A DNA stretch of 42,839 bases from Pseudarthrobacter sp. (GCA_031178005.1 JAPSJV010000023.1:1-42839), one strand, 5' to 3'. Shown: positions 8,587-19,955, counted from the first letter of the stretch. Notes: generated from the sequence alone by a model not told the origin. Numbers and translations: made by a program.

Positions 8587-9822
8587 TCAGGCGTTAAAGA
8601 AGGCCTTGAGGTCTTCCACACGGTCCAGTCGCTCCCAGGTGAAATCGGGATCGTCACGGCCGAAGTGGCCGTGCGCGGCCGTCTTGGCGTAGATGGGCCG
8701 CTTCAGGTCCAGGGCATCAATGATGGCTCGGGGGCGAAGATCGAAGATCTGTGCAATTGCTTCACTGATCTTGGCCGGGTCAACGGTTTCCGTGCCAAAG
8801 GTCTCAACGTACGTTCCCACCGGGCGGGCCTGGCCGATTGCATAGGCGATCTGTATTTCGGCACGCTTGGCGAGTCCGGCGGCAACAACGTTCTTGGCCA
8901 CCCAGCGCATTGCGTAAGCGGCGGAACGGTCCACCTTGGACGGATCCTTGCCGGAGAAAGCGCCGCCGCCGTGGCGGGCGAAGCCGCCGTAAGTGTCAAC
9001 GATAATCTTGCGGCCGGTCAGCCCGGCATCGCCGACAGGGCCTCCGATGACAAACTCGCCGGCAGGATTAAGGATGTTGGCGGCCCGCGAAATATCCAGC
9101 TCAGCAGCAGCAAGGACCGGATCGATCACGAAGGTGGCAAGGTCTGCCCGCAGCCGGTCGAGGCTGGTGCCTTCGGCGTGCTGGCTGGAAATCACAACGG
9201 TTTCCACGGAAACCGGCCGGTCACCGTCATAGCCAACCGTGACCTGGGTCTTGCCGTCCGGCCGCAGGTACGGCAGCTGGCCGTTCTTGCGGACCTCGGT
9301 GAGACGTTCAGACAAACGGTGTGCCAGCCAGATGGGGGTGGGCATAAACGAAGCGGTTTCGTCGCTCGCGTAGCCGAACATCAGGCCCTGGTCGCCTGCG
9401 CCCTGGAGGTCGTAGTCGTCCTCCTGGCGACCCTCGCGGGCTTCCAATGAATTGAACACCCCGCCGGCAATGTCGTTGGACTGCTGGCCGATGGAGACGG
9501 AAACGCCGCAGCGGGCGCCGTCGAAGCCGTTGGCCGACGAGTCGTAGCCGATGCCAAGGATGGTTTCGCGGACAATCTGCGGAATTTCGACGTAGGCATC
9601 GGTGGTGACTTCGCCTGCAACGTGGACCAGGCCGGTGGTGGCCATGGTCTCCACGGCAACCCGTGATTCGGGATCGGCGGCAAGCAGCGCATCGAGGATG
9701 GCGTCGCTGATCTGGTCGCAGATTTTGTCCGGGTGACCCTCGGTGACCGACTCGGAGGTGAAGAGTCGAAGCGCGGCGGGGGTGTCCCCATGGGCGTGGG
9801 GAATATGCAGGGGTAAAGTCAC
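8587..9822 (-). CDS. metK: S-adenosylmethionine synthetase
   Basis: Makes S-adenosylmethionine from methionine and ATP in the cytosol; the active enzyme is a tetramer needing Mg2+ and K+. The 411-residue protein carries the family signatures [12 protein letters not shown] and [16 protein letters not shown], and [15 protein letters not shown] near the N-terminus with the ATP-binding His. The GTG start at 9822 is preceded by AAGG at suitable spacing. It lies between coaBC and priA in the order known from mycobacteria. No SAM riboswitch is seen in the 78-base gap upstream, only a 6-bp hairpin. Confidence 0.97.
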   Translation of the reverse strand: MTLPLHIPHAHGDTPAALRLFTSESVTEGHPDKICDQISDAILDALLAADPESRVAVETMATTGLVHVAGEVTTDAYVEIPQIVRETILGIGYDSSANGFDGARCGVSVSIGQQSNDIAGGVFNSLEAREGRQEDDYDLQGAGDQGLMFGYASDETASFMPTPIWLAHRLSERLTEVRKNGQLPYLRPDGKTQVTVGYDGDRPVSVETVVISSQHAEGTSLDRLRADLATFVIDPVLAAAELDISRAANILNPAGEFVIGGPVGDAGLTGRKIIVDTYGGFARHGGGAFSGKDPSKVDRSAAYAMRWVAKNVVAAGLAKRAEIQIAYAIGQARPVGTYVETFGTETVDPAKISEAIAQIFDLRPRAIIDALDLKRPIYAKTAAHGHFGRDDPDFTWERLDRVEDLKAFFNA

Positions 9823-9900
9823 TGAACTACCTTACTGGTTGGAATTCGCTGGGGCTGCGGCAGATGTCTCCGCGCTACGGAGAAGGCCTGGCCGGACGGC

Positions 9901-11151
9901 TCAAATGTGGGGGACAACACGGCCCAGTTCCGAGCCAATGCGGTGGATCACCGCTGCCGAGACCTCATCCTTGCTGCCGGACACAGATTCCGGTCCCGCG
10001 CCGGCTGCTGACAGAATCACTACCGAGTTGGAATCCTGCCCGAAGACTTTGTCCCTGCCTACCTGGTTGACCACCAGGAGGTCGCAGCCTTTGCGTTCCA
10101 ATTTGGCCCGCGCATATGCCAGGACGTCACCGTGCTCATCCCCTGTTTCAGCTGCGAATCCAGCGATCAGCTGCGGACGGTTCGACGCTGCCCGTTCCTG
10201 GACCAGTTCCTGCAGGATGTCGGGATTACGGACCAGGCTGATGACGGGGTCATCGGCGTCGTCCCGCTTTTTGATTTTGGTGTCAGAGACCGCGGCGGGC
10301 CGGAAGTCCGCCACGGCAGCGGCCATGACAATGACGTCAGACGCCCGGGCCGCATCCAGCATGGCTTCACGAAGGTCCAGGGCGGTCTCCACTGTCACAA
10401 CCTCAACACCAGCGGGAGCCGGAACCTCCATATGCGCAGCAACCAGGGTTACCTGGGCTCCGGCGTCACGGGCGGCTGCGGCCAAGGCAACACCCTGCTT
10501 GCCGGATGATCGGTTCCCCAGGAACCGCACGGGATCCAGCGGTTCGCGGGTGCCGCCGGCACTGATGGTCACCCTTTTGCCGGACAGCAGGCCAGCCAGC
10601 GGCTCGGGAGAGATATAGTCCGACGCCGGTGCAGCCAGTGCCAGCGCCGCTTCAAAGATCGCTTCGGGCTCGGGAAGCCGCCCAGGGCCGGAATCGGAGC
10701 CGGTCAGCCTGCCGCTGGCGGGTTCCAGGACGGTGATGCCCCGGCTGCGCAGGGTCTCAACATTCGCCCTGGTGGCGGCGTTCTGCCACATTTCCGTGTG
10801 CATGGCCGGGGCAAAGAGAACCGGGCCGCGGGCCATCAACAGCGTATTGGTGAGAAGATCATTGGCCTGGCCGGAAGCCGCCCGCGCGAGGAGATCAGCT
10901 GTGGCCGGAGCGACCACGATCAGGTCCGCTTCGTGTCCGAGGCGGACATGCCTGACCTGGTCGACGTCGTCGAAAACACTGTTGGTGACGGGATGCCCGG
11001 AGAGAGCCTCCCAGGTGGCAACGCCAACAAACCGCGTGGACGCCTCGGTGGGTACCACCGTGACGTCATGGCCGGCCTCAGTAAAAAGCCGGAGGAGGGA
11101 CGCCACCTTATAGGCAGCAATCCCTCCCCCGACTCCCAGTACTATGCGCAC
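9901..11151 (-). CDS. coaBC: Bifunctional phosphopantothenoylcysteine decarboxylase / phosphopantothenate-cysteine ligase
   Basis: Two consecutive steps of coenzyme A synthesis: CTP-dependent ligation of 4'-phosphopantothenate with cysteine, then FMN-dependent decarboxylation. The 416-residue protein has the CoaC flavoprotein domain first (GVGGGIAAYK at the N-terminus, catalytic His in the VRHVRL segment, VAPATADL, and PAMHTEMW as substrate clamp), then CoaB (ISAGGTREPLDPVRFLGN with NRSSGKQG, AAVADFRP, KIKK). Start is GTG, ten bases after the rpoZ stop. The order gmk-rpoZ-coaBC is conserved in many bacteria. Confidence 0.95.
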   Translation of the reverse strand: MRIVLGVGGGIAAYKVASLLRLFTEAGHDVTVVPTEASTRFVGVATWEALSGHPVTNSVFDDVDQVRHVRLGHEADLIVVAPATADLLARAASGQANDLLTNTLLMARGPVLFAPAMHTEMWQNAATRANVETLRSRGITVLEPASGRLTGSDSGPGRLPEPEAIFEAALALAAPASDYISPEPLAGLLSGKRVTISAGGTREPLDPVRFLGNRSSGKQGVALAAAARDAGAQVTLVAAHMEVPAPAGVEVVTVETALDLREAMLDAARASDVIVMAAAVADFRPAAVSDTKIKKRDDADDPVISLVRNPDILQELVQERAASNRPQLIAGFAAETGDEHGDVLAYARAKLERKGCDLLVVNQVGRDKVFGQDSNSVVILSAAGAGPESVSGSKDEVSAAVIHRIGSELGRVVPHI

Positions 11152-11161
11152 GCGACGGAGG

Positions 11162-11422
11162 CTACTCTGCGGCTTCGATCGGAGTCGAAACGAGCTTGCC
11201 TTCGTTGATTTCGCGCAGTGCGATCGAGAGCGACTTTTCGTTCAGCTTGGTGTCAACCAGCGGGCCAACGTACTCGAAGAGGCCCTCGTGCAGCTGGGCG
11301 TAGTACGCGTTGATCTGGCGTGCACGCTTGGCACCAAAGATGACCAGACCGTACTTGGAATCCGCTGCTTCCAGCAGGGAATCGATCGGCGGGTTGATGA
11401 TGCCTTCAAGGTTCGTGGACAC
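11162..11422 (-). CDS. rpoZ: RNA polymerase omega subunit
   Basis: Small RNA polymerase subunit that chaperones beta' and stabilises the core enzyme. The 86-residue product shows the conserved pattern [28 protein letters not shown] (in part) with the RAR-QIN core and the C-terminal LSIALREI helix. The start is GTG at 11422 with GGAG five bases upstream. It sits between gmk and coaBC, its usual neighbours; all are probably on one transcript. Confidence 0.95.
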   Translation of the reverse strand: MSTNLEGIINPPIDSLLEAADSKYGLVIFGAKRARQINAYYAQLHEGLFEYVGPLVDTKLNEKSLSIALREINEGKLVSTPIEAAE

Positions 11423-11461
11423 GAATTCTCCAAATTCTAACGGGCGGGTACGTACCGGCGC

Positions 11462-12034
11462 TTAGCGCGGGTTCGGGGCCAGCCCCATGAGTGAAACAAG
11501 CTCGTCCGCTGCCCGGCGAACGTCGTCATTGATGACTGTGTGATCGAACTCCGGCTCAGCAGCAAGTTCCAGTTTAGCGGTTTCCAGCCTGCGCTGCTGT
11601 TCTTCCGGAGTTTCGGTGCCGCGGCCCACCAGCCGGCGGACCATTTCTTCCCAGCTTGGCGGTGCCAGGAACACAAATTGGGCGTCCGGTACGGCCTTCT
11701 TTACCTGGCGGGCGCCCTGCAGGTCGATTTCCAGCAGGACCGAGCGGCCCTCGGCAATGGCCCGGTCCACTGTGCTCTTCAGGGTGCCGTAGGTGTTCTG
11801 GCCATGGACCACTGCCCATTCCAGGAACTCGCCGGATTCCACCAGTTCCGCGAACTCTTCCTTGGACTTAAAGAAATAGTGGACGCCGTCCTGCTCACCC
11901 GGCCGTGGCGCGCGGGTGGTGGCCGATACGGAAAGCCATACCTGCGGATAGTTGTCCCGGATGTAGGTGGAAACGGTGCCTTTGCCGACGGCCGTCGGGC
12001 CGGCGAGGACTGTCAGTCCGGGTTTCTTGCTCAC
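11462..12034 (-). CDS. gmk: Guanylate kinase
   Basis: Phosphorylates GMP to GDP using ATP in the purine nucleotide pathway. The 190-residue protein has a P-loop at residues 12-19 (GPTAVGKGT), the GMP-binding [11 protein letters not shown] and GVHYFF segments and the lid region with RLVGRGTE. Start GTG. It lies 39 bases before rpoZ and 48 bases after mihF; this three-gene order is the same as in mycobacteria. Confidence 0.96.
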   Translation of the reverse strand: MSKKPGLTVLAGPTAVGKGTVSTYIRDNYPQVWLSVSATTRAPRPGEQDGVHYFFKSKEEFAELVESGEFLEWAVVHGQNTYGTLKSTVDRAIAEGRSVLLEIDLQGARQVKKAVPDAQFVFLAPPSWEEMVRRLVGRGTETPEEQQRRLETAKLELAAEPEFDHTVINDDVRRAADELVSLMGLAPNPR

Positions 12035-12082
12035 GTATTCCTTTGCGGCGGTATGCGGGTGGCAGGGCTTTACGCCCCACCA

Positions 12083-12400
12083 CTACTTTTCGTCTATAAA
12101 ATCTACCAGTGCCTGGCGCTGGTGGATTCCCAGCCCTCGCAACCGCCTGGATGCTGCGATACCCAGCTGGTCCATGATCGCGGCCGCGCGCACCTTGCCG
12201 ATTCCTGCCATCGACTCCAGGAGTTCGCTCACCTTCATCCGCGCCAGGGCGTCATCGGTGCCCACGGCGGCCAATAGCTGGGCAGCCGTCAGCTCCCCTT
12301 TCTTCAGGCGTTCCTTTGCAGCAGCACGCGAGGCCCTGGCAGCCGCGGCTTTGGTCAAAGCATCGGCACGTTCGCGGGCAGTCAGGGGTCGAAGGCTCAC
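12083..12400 (-). CDS. mihF: Actinobacterial integration host factor (mIHF)
   Basis: Nucleoid-associated DNA-binding protein of the actinobacterial mIHF/sIHF type, unrelated to HU-like IHF. It bends DNA and influences topology, replication and phage integration. The 105-residue length, the central helix-two-turn-helix (SMAGIGKVRAAAIMDQLGI) and the C-terminus GIHQRQALVDFIDEK are diagnostic. The basic Ala/Lys/Arg-rich N-terminal helix contacts DNA. Start GTG at 12400. It lies between pyrF and gmk as in mycobacteria, 88 bases after pyrF, so it may have its own promoter. Confidence 0.94.
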   Translation of the reverse strand: MSLRPLTARERADALTKAAAARASRAAAKERLKKGELTAAQLLAAVGTDDALARMKVSELLESMAGIGKVRAAAIMDQLGIAASRRLRGLGIHQRQALVDFIDEK

Positions 12401-12488
12401 TGTATTCGTCTCCCCGTGGTTGTTGGGTCAGGAAGCGTCCAGGACCGGCGCCCTCGACTGCTCCTGAACCTACCCCCGCAGGAGCCGG

Positions 12489-13403
12489 TTAATCAATGCG
12501 CAGGAGATCCAAAGTCCGCAGCGCCGCTTCCCGAAGGTTTCCGGCATCCGGTCCGGCCGCCAGGATCTCACGGCTGGAGGTCCCCAGGACCTGCGGATAC
12601 GCCGCTCCGAATGTCGCCCGCATGTCAGCTGCCGTAGCACCCTGCGCGCCGAGGCCAGGCGCCAGGATGGGCCCAGCCATGGCGGCCAGGTCCAGGCCGA
12701 GCTGTTCGACGGCGGCACCAACCGTGGCGCCAACCACCAGTCCCACAGAACCCAGGGCTGTCCCTGCCGGAGCCATTGCCTCCGTCCCGGTTGAAGACAG
12801 CGCAGCGACGCGGCTGTTCTCCGAGGCCGCGGCCTCGGTGATACGGCGGGCGACGGAATCCCCCGCACCGACGTGCTGCACCGAAGGACCTTCCGGATTG
12901 GAGGTGAGCGCCAGCACGAATACGCCGCGGCCATACTGCACCGCGAGGTCAAGGGCGGGGCGGAGCGATTCGAAGCCAAGGTAAGGGCTCAGCGTGACGG
13001 AGTCGGCTGCCAGGGAGGATCCATCCCGGAGCCACGCGTCAGCGTAGGCGGCCATGGTGGAACCGATGTCGCCGCGCTTGGCGTCCGCAATGCTGAGGAC
13101 ACCGGCGTCGGTACAGGCCGCCAGCACCTCCTCGAGGACGGCCATACCGGCCGAGCCGTGCCGTTCGTAAAGCGCCACCTGCGGCTTTACCGCGGCAGCG
13201 ACCGAACCCACGGACTCCAGTGCGGTGAGCGAGAACCGCCGCAGCCCGTCGACGTCGTCGTTCAGCCCCCAGCCCTTCAGCAGTGCCGGGTGCGGATCGA
13301 TGCCCACGCACAGCGGGCCGCGTACGGCCATGGCCGTGGCCAGCCGGGAGCCGAATGGCTCCCGGCCAACCACGCCGCTGGATGCCGTTTCCGGGTTAGG
13401 CAT
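12489..13403 (-). CDS. pyrF: Orotidine 5'-phosphate decarboxylase
   Basis: Last step of UMP synthesis: decarboxylates OMP. The 304-residue protein is of the longer, mycobacterial type (subfamily 2), with LCVGIDPHP near residue 32 and the catalytic lysine/aspartate motif [11 protein letters not shown]. The frame stays open upstream across the antisense of carB, but ATG 13403 is the real start: it overlaps the carB stop by eight bases (ATGCCTAA), giving coupled translation in the pyr operon. It is followed after 88 bases by mihF. Confidence 0.95.
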   Translation of the reverse strand: MPNPETASSGVVGREPFGSRLATAMAVRGPLCVGIDPHPALLKGWGLNDDVDGLRRFSLTALESVGSVAAAVKPQVALYERHGSAGMAVLEEVLAACTDAGVLSIADAKRGDIGSTMAAYADAWLRDGSSLAADSVTLSPYLGFESLRPALDLAVQYGRGVFVLALTSNPEGPSVQHVGAGDSVARRITEAAASENSRVAALSSTGTEAMAPAGTALGSVGLVVGATVGAAVEQLGLDLAAMAGPILAPGLGAQGATAADMRATFGAAYPQVLGTSSREILAAGPDAGNLREAALRTLDLLRID

Positions 13404-16400
13404 GCTGCAGGGCTGCCTTCTGTGCGTCCGCCAGCTGGGAGGCTGCCAGGGCTGCAGCGTGTTCCTGCAGGCTGGTGACGGACCACTCGTACGTGCGCAT
13501 CGCCTCAATGGCCTGCACGGCGGCATTGAACTCAGCCACGGTGGTGATGCACGGGATGCCGATCGAGGTGGCCGCCGCACGCAACTCGTAGCCGTCGCTG
13601 CGGGCTTCGCCGCCGGACGGCGTGTTGAAGACCATGTCGATCTCGCCGGCGATGATGAAGTCAGCGATGGTGCCTTCACCCTCGGCGCTGGAACCCTCGG
13701 CCACCTTGCGGACCGGCGTGGCCTGGATGCCGTTGCGGCGCAGGACGTCGGCGGTGCCGCCGGTGGAGACGATCTCGAAGCCGAGGTCGGACAGGCGCTT
13801 GACGCCCATGATGACCGAACGCTTGTCGCGGTTGGCCACCGAAACGAAGATCTTGCCTTCGGTGGGAAGTGCGTTGCCGCCGGCCGCCTGGCTCTTGGCG
13901 AACGCGGTATCGAAGTGCTTGTCAATGCCCATCACTTCACCGGTGGAGCGCATTTCAGGGCCGAGCAGCGAGTCAACGACCTTGCCTTCAGGGGTGCGGA
14001 AGCGGCTGAACGGCAGGACGGCTTCCTTCACAGATACCGGCGCGTCGAGAGGCAGCGTGGAGCCGTCGCCGGTTTCCGGCAGCATCTTGTAGGCGGTACG
14101 GAGCTGGTGGATGGTGACGCCGGTGCCGATCAGGGCAGCAGCCTTCGCCATCTGCACGCCCGTTGCCTTCGATACGAAGGGGACGGTGCGCGACGCACGC
14201 GGGTTCGCTTCCAGGACGTAAAGAACGTCGGAGGCCAGGGCGAACTGGATGTTGATCAGGCCGCGCACACCCACGCCTTCTGCAATGGACCGGGTGGCGG
14301 TGCGGACGCGTTCCAGGACGTTGCCGCCAAGCGTGATCGGAGGCAGGACGCACGCGGAGTCACCGGAGTGGATGCCGGCTTCCTCGATGTGCTCCATGAT
14401 GCCGCCGACGTAGATGTCCTTGCCGTCGAAGAGGGCGTCGACATCGATTTCGACAGCGTCCTCCAGGAAGCGGTCGATCAGCACCGGGTGGTCCGGGGTA
14501 ATCTCCGTGGCGTTGGCGATGTAGCGGGAGAGGTTGGCTTCGTCGTAGACGATCTCCATGCCGCGGCCGCCGAGCACGTAGGACGGTCGCACCAGGACCG
14601 GGTAACCGATCTCGTCGGCGATCTTCTTGGCGTCCTCGAAGGAAACAGCGGTGCCGTTCTTGGGCGAGATGAGCCCGGCCTTGTCCAGCACGCGGGCGAA
14701 AGCGCCTCGGTGCTCGGCGAGGTCGATGGCTTCCGGTGAGGTGCCCAGGATCGGAACGCCCGCGTCCGCGAGCTGCTGTGCCAGCTTGAGCGGGGTCTGG
14801 CCGCCCAGCTGGACGAACACACCCATCACGCCGCCGGTACGTTCCTCGGCTGCGATGACTTCCAGGACGTCCTCAAGCGTCAGCGGCTCAAAGTAGAGCC
14901 GGGTGGAGACGTCATAGTCCGTGGAGACGGTTTCCGGGTTGCAGTTGACCATGACGGTCTCGTAACCGGCTTTGCGCAGCGCCATGGAGGCATGGACACA
15001 GGAGTAGTCGAACTCGATGCCCTGGCCAATGCGGTTGGGACCGGAGCCGAGGATCAGGATGGACGGCTTGGCGTGCAGCGCAACCTCGTCCTCCTCGTCA
15101 TAGGCCGAGTAGTGGTACGGCGTGTAGGCGGCGAACTCTGCGGCACAGGTATCCACCGTCTTGTAGACAGGGCGGATGCCCAGCGCCTGCCGCACACCGC
15201 GGACCACGGCCTCGGAGTTGTGCGTCAGTGCGCCGATCTGCTCGTCGGAGAAACCATGGCGCTTGGCGCGCTTCAGCATCTCGGAGGTCAGGGCCGGAGC
15301 CTGGCGGATCTCGTGGGAGATCTCGTTAAGCAGCTGCAGCTGGTCAAGGAACCAGGGATCAATCTTGGTGGCCTCGAAGAGGTCCTCGACGGTGGCGCCG
15401 CCCAGCATGGCGCGCTGGACCTGGTGCAGGCGCTCGGTAGTGGGACGCTTGGACTTCTCTATCAGCTCGGCAACTTCCCATTCCGGAACGCTGCTGAAGT
15501 CCAGCTGCGAGCCCTTCTGCTCCAGGGAGCGCAGGGCCTTCTGCAGTGCTTCGGTGAAGTTGCGGCCCATTGCCATGGCCTCGCCCACCGACTTCATGGT
15601 GGTGGTCAGTGTGTTGTCCGCGGCCGGGAATTTCTCGAACGCGAAGCGCGGCACCTTGACCACTACGTAGTCGAGCGTCGGCTCGAAGGAGGCCGGCGTC
15701 TTCTGCGTGATGTCGTTGGGAATCTCGTCCAGCGTGTAGCCCAGGGAGAGCTTGGTGGCGATCTTGGCAATCGCAAATCCCGTGGCCTTTGATGCCAACG
15801 CCGACGAGCGGGAGACGCGCGGGTTCATTTCGATAACCACAACCCGCCCGGTGGCGGGATCGATGGCGAACTGGATATTGCAGCCACCGGTGTCTACGCC
15901 GACTTCACGGATGACGGCGATCGAAATGTCGCGCAGGCGCTGGTACTCGCGGTCGGTCAGGGTCAATGCCGGCGCGACGGTGATGGAGTCGCCGGTGTGG
16001 ACGCCTACGGGATCGAAGTTCTCGATGGAGCAGACCACCACGACGTTGTCGTTCTTGTCCCGCATCATCTCAAGCTCGTATTCCTTCCAGCCCAGGATGC
16101 TCTCCTCGAGCAGCACCTCGCTGGTAGGGCTGTACTGCAGGCCCTGGCCAACGATGCGGCGGAGGTCGCTTTCGTTGTACGCCAGGCCGGAACCCAGGCC
16201 GCCCATGGTGAAGGAAGGACGGACCACCATGGGGTAGCCGAGGTCTTCAGCGGCACTGAGGGCCTCGTCCATGGTGTGGATGATGTGGCTGCGGGCCGAC
16301 TCGGCGCCGCAGCGTTCCACAACGCCCTTGAACTTCTCGCGGTCTTCGCCGAGTTCGATCGCCGCAATGTTGGCGCCGATCAGCTCGACGTTGTACTTCT

Positions 16401-16725
16401 CCAGCACACCGTTCTTGTCCAGCGCGATGGCCGTGTTCAGCGCCGTCTGGCCGCCCAGTGTGGGCAGGATGGCGTCAGGCCGCTCCTTGGCGATGATCTT
16501 CTCCACCACCTCAGGGGTGATGGGCTCGATGTAGGTGGCATCCGCAAACTCTGGGTCCGTCATGATGGTTGCCGGGTTAGAGTTCACCAGGATGACCCGC
16601 AGGCCCTCCTCTTTGAGGACGCGAAGCGCCTGGGTGCCGGAGTAATCGAACTCGGCGGCCTGGCCGATGACGATCGGGCCCGAGCCAATGACGAGGACGC
16701 TCTTGAGATCTGTACGTTTCGGCAT
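13396..16725 (-). CDS. carB: Carbamoyl-phosphate synthase large subunit
   Basis: Uses ammonia from CarA, bicarbonate and two ATP to make carbamoyl phosphate for pyrimidine and arginine synthesis. The 1109-residue protein has the two homologous ATP-grasp synthetase halves (the first begins [23 protein letters not shown], in part; the second [21 protein letters not shown]), a helical oligomerisation domain between them, and a C-terminal MGS-like allosteric domain (about 960-1090) that normally binds UMP and other effectors. The ATG overlaps the carA stop by one base (TAATG) and the end overlaps pyrF by eight, so the three are coupled. Confidence 0.97.
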   Translation of the reverse strand: MPKRTDLKSVLVIGSGPIVIGQAAEFDYSGTQALRVLKEEGLRVILVNSNPATIMTDPEFADATYIEPITPEVVEKIIAKERPDAILPTLGGQTALNTAIALDKNGVLEKYNVELIGANIAAIELGEDREKFKGVVERCGAESARSHIIHTMDEALSAAEDLGYPMVVRPSFTMGGLGSGLAYNESDLRRIVGQGLQYSPTSEVLLEESILGWKEYELEMMRDKNDNVVVVCSIENFDPVGVHTGDSITVAPALTLTDREYQRLRDISIAVIREVGVDTGGCNIQFAIDPATGRVVVIEMNPRVSRSSALASKATGFAIAKIATKLSLGYTLDEIPNDITQKTPASFEPTLDYVVVKVPRFAFEKFPAADNTLTTTMKSVGEAMAMGRNFTEALQKALRSLEQKGSQLDFSSVPEWEVAELIEKSKRPTTERLHQVQRAMLGGATVEDLFEATKIDPWFLDQLQLLNEISHEIRQAPALTSEMLKRAKRHGFSDEQIGALTHNSEAVVRGVRQALGIRPVYKTVDTCAAEFAAYTPYHYSAYDEEDEVALHAKPSILILGSGPNRIGQGIEFDYSCVHASMALRKAGYETVMVNCNPETVSTDYDVSTRLYFEPLTLEDVLEVIAAEERTGGVMGVFVQLGGQTPLKLAQQLADAGVPILGTSPEAIDLAEHRGAFARVLDKAGLISPKNGTAVSFEDAKKIADEIGYPVLVRPSYVLGGRGMEIVYDEANLSRYIANATEITPDHPVLIDRFLEDAVEIDVDALFDGKDIYVGGIMEHIEEAGIHSGDSACVLPPITLGGNVLERVRTATRSIAEGVGVRGLINIQFALASDVLYVLEANPRASRTVPFVSKATGVQMAKAAALIGTGVTIHQLRTAYKMLPETGDGSTLPLDAPVSVKEAVLPFSRFRTPEGKVVDSLLGPEMRSTGEVMGIDKHFDTAFAKSQAAGGNALPTEGKIFVSVANRDKRSVIMGVKRLSDLGFEIVSTGGTADVLRRNGIQATPVRKVAEGSSAEGEGTIADFIIAGEIDMVFNTPSGGEARSDGYELRAAATSIGIPCITTVAEFNAAVQAIEAMRTYEWSVTSLQEHAAALAASQLADAQKAALQHA

Positions 16726-18074
16726 TACTTCTTGTCCTCAGTCTTGTTGTCTGTCGTATTCGGTCCGGCGGGGTGCTTCGCGTCCACCGGTTCCTTGGAG
16801 AGACCCGCGGTCTTGCCGTCCCGGGTTCCTTCCATCAGGTCTATGAACCGGTCGAACAGGTACGCGGCATCGTGCGGTCCGGCCGCCGCTTCCGGGTGGT
16901 ACTGGACCGAGAACGCGGGGATGTCCAGGCACGCGAGTCCTTCGACGACGTCGTCGTTGAGGCTCACATGGCTGACCTCCACACGGCCGTAACGTTCTTC
17001 CGGGGCCTGAGTGGCGCCGTCGAGCGGTGCGTCCACGGCAAAGCCGTGGTTCTGTGAAGTGATTTCCACCTTGCCGGTGCGGCGGTCCATAACGGGCTGG
17101 TTGATACCGCGGTGGCCGTAGCGCAGTTTGTAGGTTCCGAATCCCAGGGCGCGGCCCAGGATCTGGTTGCCGAAGCAGATGCCGAAGTACGGCAGTTTCT
17201 CGTCCAGTACGGAGCGAAGGAGCTTCACCTGGGCGTCGGCGGTGGCGGGGTCACCCGGACCGTTGGACATAAAGAAGCCGTCCGGATTTACTGCCTTAAC
17301 GTCTTCCAGCGTTGCGGTGGCCGGCAGCACGTGGACGCGGACACCGCGTTCGGCGAAGCGGACCGGGGTCATGGCCTTGATGCCGAGGTCGATCGCGGCG
17401 ATGCTGAAGCGGGCTTCGCCTTCCCAGCCGTGGTCCTTGGGCTCCACCACGTAGGCCTCGTCGACGCTGACTTCCTCAGCCAGGCGGGCGCCTTCCATGG
17501 GTGCGCTGGCCAGGACCGCATCGAGCAGCTCCTTGTCACTGCCCTGCGCTGCATCGCCGGAGAAGATCCCGGCCCGCATGGTCTTGTGCTCGCGCAGGTG
17601 CCGGGTAATGGCCCGGGTGTCCACACCCTGGATTCCCACGATCCCCTGGTCAACCAGTTCCTGGTCCAGGCTGCGCTCCGAGCGCCAGTTCGACGGGCGG
17701 CGGGCGGCGTCGCGGACAACATAGCCCGCCACCCAGATGCGCCGGGACTCGGCGTCGTCGTCGTTGACGCCGGTGTTGCCGATGTGCGGTGCCGTCTGGA
17801 CCACAAGCTGGCGGGCGTAGGAGGGATCCGTGATGGTCTCCTGGTAACCCGTCATGCCGGTGGCGAAGACCGCTTCGCCCAAGGTGGTACCGATGGCGCC
17901 GTAGCTTTGGCCGCGGAAGATCCGGCCGTCTTCCAATACCAGGGCGGCCGGGGCGGAGGCTACGGGCTGTGCCGGAGCGGAGGTTGCTGTCACTGGGTTC
18001 GCTTTCGCTGCTGGGTCTGTTGGTTCTGTGTCTGTTGCTGTTGCTGTTGTGTGCGCTGTGCGGGGTTCCGTCAC
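16725..18074 (-). CDS. carA: Carbamoyl-phosphate synthase small subunit (glutaminase)
   Basis: Releases ammonia from glutamine and channels it to CarB. The core has the N-terminal CPSase small-chain domain ([17 protein letters not shown]) and a class I amidotransferase domain with the nucleophilic Cys in FGICFGNQ and the His/Glu pair in QYHPEA. Before the core lies a Thr/Ala/Pro-rich stretch of about 40 residues not expected in the family. I choose GTG 18074, four bases after the preceding stop, because GGAAAG lies seven bases upstream. ATG 18098 would overlap the previous gene by 20 bases with no ribosome site; GTG 17993 would give a family-normal N-terminus and remains possible. Confidence 0.93.
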   Translation of the reverse strand: MTEPRTAHTTATATDTEPTDPAAKANPVTATSAPAQPVASAPAALVLEDGRIFRGQSYGAIGTTLGEAVFATGMTGYQETITDPSYARQLVVQTAPHIGNTGVNDDDAESRRIWVAGYVVRDAARRPSNWRSERSLDQELVDQGIVGIQGVDTRAITRHLREHKTMRAGIFSGDAAQGSDKELLDAVLASAPMEGARLAEEVSVDEAYVVEPKDHGWEGEARFSIAAIDLGIKAMTPVRFAERGVRVHVLPATATLEDVKAVNPDGFFMSNGPGDPATADAQVKLLRSVLDEKLPYFGICFGNQILGRALGFGTYKLRYGHRGINQPVMDRRTGKVEITSQNHGFAVDAPLDGATQAPEERYGRVEVSHVSLNDDVVEGLACLDIPAFSVQYHPEAAAGPHDAAYLFDRFIDLMEGTRDGKTAGLSKEPVDAKHPAGPNTTDNKTEDKK

Positions 18075-18078
18075 TGTA

Positions 18079-18600
18079 TTACTTTCCACTGTGGGCATCA
18101 GCCGGGGGTGCCTGCGGGATCAATTCCTCGATGGCATCGAAGAGGATTTCCTTGTCTGCCGCGTGCCGGGTGCGGAAGCCGGTGTCCAAGCCCCGAGTGC
18201 CGTGCTGCCAGCTGACGACCAGGAGCCCGTCCTTCTCAACGAACTTCCCTGCCATGCCGCTGTCCTGCCGGACGCCGCGCAGGCTGGCAGCCGGGATGTA
18301 GACCGGAGGAGCCCCCGAGCGGTCAAAAACCGCCCCGTGCGGGTACACGGCGAGCTGGGCGTTGGTCCTGATGCCGAGTCCGTGGGCGGCGATCCTGTCC
18401 AGCCAGTCACCCGCGGTGGTGGTGGTGACGTACTGGCCCTCTGCTGCGACCAGCGGCTCACCCGGTGCCGCCGGCAGCTCAGGCAACGTTCCGACGTCGG
18501 CCTGCCGCTTCAGCCTGTTGCGCCAGCCGATGCCGATCAGGGCGAAGGCGACGACAATGAGGGCAACGGTAATGACGAGGGAGAGGAGCTTGGTGTCCAT
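18079..18600 (-). CDS. Membrane-anchored protein of the pyr operon (Rv1382-position family)
   Basis: A 173-residue protein of unknown function with one N-terminal membrane helix (about residues 5-25, [22 protein letters not shown]), a basic RNRLKRQ stretch just after it, and a soluble domain with a beta-rich, PH-like appearance ([29 protein letters not shown]). The basic stretch predicts that the domain is cytoplasmic. It overlaps the pyrC stop by one base (TGATG) and is closely followed by carA. In mycobacteria a small membrane protein (Rv1382) occupies the same slot between pyrC and carA, suggesting a conserved but uncharacterised partner of pyrimidine synthesis. The PH-like fold is inference. 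Confidence 0.85.
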   Translation of the reverse strand: MDTKLLSLVITVALIVVAFALIGIGWRNRLKRQADVGTLPELPAAPGEPLVAAEGQYVTTTTAGDWLDRIAAHGLGIRTNAQLAVYPHGAVFDRSGAPPVYIPAASLRGVRQDSGMAGKFVEKDGLLVVSWQHGTRGLDTGFRTRHAADKEILFDAIEELIPQAPPADAHSGK

Positions 18601-19955
18601 CAGGATGCACCTGCTGCGGTGGCAGCCGGGTGCCGGTACGGAGTGTTCAGGCTGCCGTTCAGGACAGTGGGGTGTCCCTTGAAGAAGGTAGCCACTACCT
18701 TGCCGGGCAGCTCCCTGCCCTTGAACGGTGAGTTGCGGCCCATGGTTGCCATCTTAGAAGGATCAACCGTCCACCGCGCAGACGGGTCCACCAGGATGAT
18801 GTTGGCTGGTTCGCCGACTTCAAGCGGACGGCCCTGGTCCGCTACGCGGCCAATGGCTGCCGGGGTGGTGGACGTGATGCGGGCAAAACCGGCCCAGTCC
18901 ATCAGTCCTGTGTCGATCATGGTCTGCTGCACCACGGACAGGGCTGTTTCCAGGCCCGTCATGCCCATGGCGGCCTGGGCCCATTCACATTCCTTGTGCT
19001 CGCTCGGGTGCGGAGCGTGGTCGGTGCCGATGACGTCGATGGTGCCGTCGGCCAGGGCTTCGCGCAGGGCCTGGACATCTGCATCCGTACGCAGCGGCGG
19101 GTTCACCTTGTACACGGGGTCGTAGCTGCGGACGAGGTCGTCCGTGAGGAGCAGGTGGTGGGGGGTGACCTCTGCTGTGACGTTGATGCCGCGACCCTTG
19201 GCCCAGCGGATGATTTCCACGGAACCGGCGGTGGAGACATGGCAGACGTGCAGACGCGAGTCCACGTGCTGGGCCAGCAGGACATCGCGGGCAATGATGC
19301 TTTCCTCAGCCACTGCAGGCCAGCCGGCCAGGCCAAGCACGGAGGACACGGTGCCTTCGTTCATCTGGGCACCGGCGGTAAGCCGCGGCTCCTGCGCGTG
19401 CTGGGCCACCACGCCGTCGAACGCCTTGACGTACTCCAGGGCCCGGCGCATCAGGACGGGATCGTGGACGCAAATGCCGTCATCGGAAAATACCCGGACC
19501 TGGGCACGGGAATCAGCCATGGCACCGAGTTCGGCCAGCTGCTCCCCCGCGAGGCCAACGGTGACGGCACCAACCGGGCGGACATCCACCCAGCCGGATG
19601 CGCGGCCCAGGCTGTGCACCTGTTCCACCACACCCGCTGTGTCAGCGACGGGGTTGCTGTTGGCCATGGCGTGGACGGCTGTATACCCGCCCAGCGCTGC
19701 TGCGCGGGTACCGGTTTCCACCGTCTCGGCATCCTCGCGGCCGGGCTCGCGCAGGTGGGTGTGGATGTCCACCATGCCGGGCAACGCTACAAGGCCGCCG
19801 GCTTCAACGACAGTGGCGTCTTCAGCTCCTTCGGCGGAGGAGGCATCAGCACCGCGGGCTGCAATCAGGCCATCGCGGATCATTAGGTCTTCGGCACCGG
19901 CACCCAGGATCGCGGCGCCGCGGATCAGGTAAACCCCGTTGTTCTCGGCCATCAT
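18600..19955 (-). CDS. pyrC: Dihydroorotase (class I)
   Basis: Cyclises carbamoyl aspartate to dihydroorotate, third step of UMP synthesis. The 451-residue zinc amidohydrolase has the metal-binding HxH in [10 protein letters not shown], further ligand histidines in HVCHVST and TPHHLLL, and the catalytic Asp in GTDHAPH. A class I enzyme of this length is usual in Gram-positives. The start is the first of two tandem ATGs (19955, 19952), with AAGGAG upstream, inside the end of pyrB (ATGA overlap). Confidence 0.95.
   Translation of the reverse strand: MMAENNGVYLIRGAAILGAGAEDLMIRDGLIAARGADASSAEGAEDATVVEAGGLVALPGMVDIHTHLREPGREDAETVETGTRAAALGGYTAVHAMANSNPVADTAGVVEQVHSLGRASGWVDVRPVGAVTVGLAGEQLAELGAMADSRAQVRVFSDDGICVHDPVLMRRALEYVKAFDGVVAQHAQEPRLTAGAQMNEGTVSSVLGLAGWPAVAEESIIARDVLLAQHVDSRLHVCHVSTAGSVEIIRWAKGRGINVTAEVTPHHLLLTDDLVRSYDPVYKVNPPLRTDADVQALREALADGTIDVIGTDHAPHPSEHKECEWAQAAMGMTGLETALSVVQQTMIDTGLMDWAGFARITSTTPAAIGRVADQGRPLEVGEPANIILVDPSARWTVDPSKMATMGRNSPFKGRELPGKVVATFFKGHPTVLNGSLNTPYRHPAATAAGAS

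Noticed and set aside
7912..9450. A 512-codon plus-strand open frame across priA and metK
   Set aside because: It spans two recognised genes in antisense and shows no recognisable domain.
9867..9883. Hairpin TCTCCG-CGCTA-CGGAGA upstream of metK, considered as part of a SAM riboswitch
   Set aside because: The 78-base gap is too short and lacks the multi-helix core of SAM riboswitches. It is at most a simple hairpin after coaBC.
9901..11151. PAMH instead of PAMN in the CoaC clamp, considered as a loss of function
   Set aside because: The His form is, as far as I recall, usual in actinobacterial CoaBC, and all other motifs are intact.
13404..13925. Upstream extension of pyrF into carB
   Set aside because: It is an alternative frame of the carB C-terminal domain. 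The eight-base overlap start at 13403 fits the family length.
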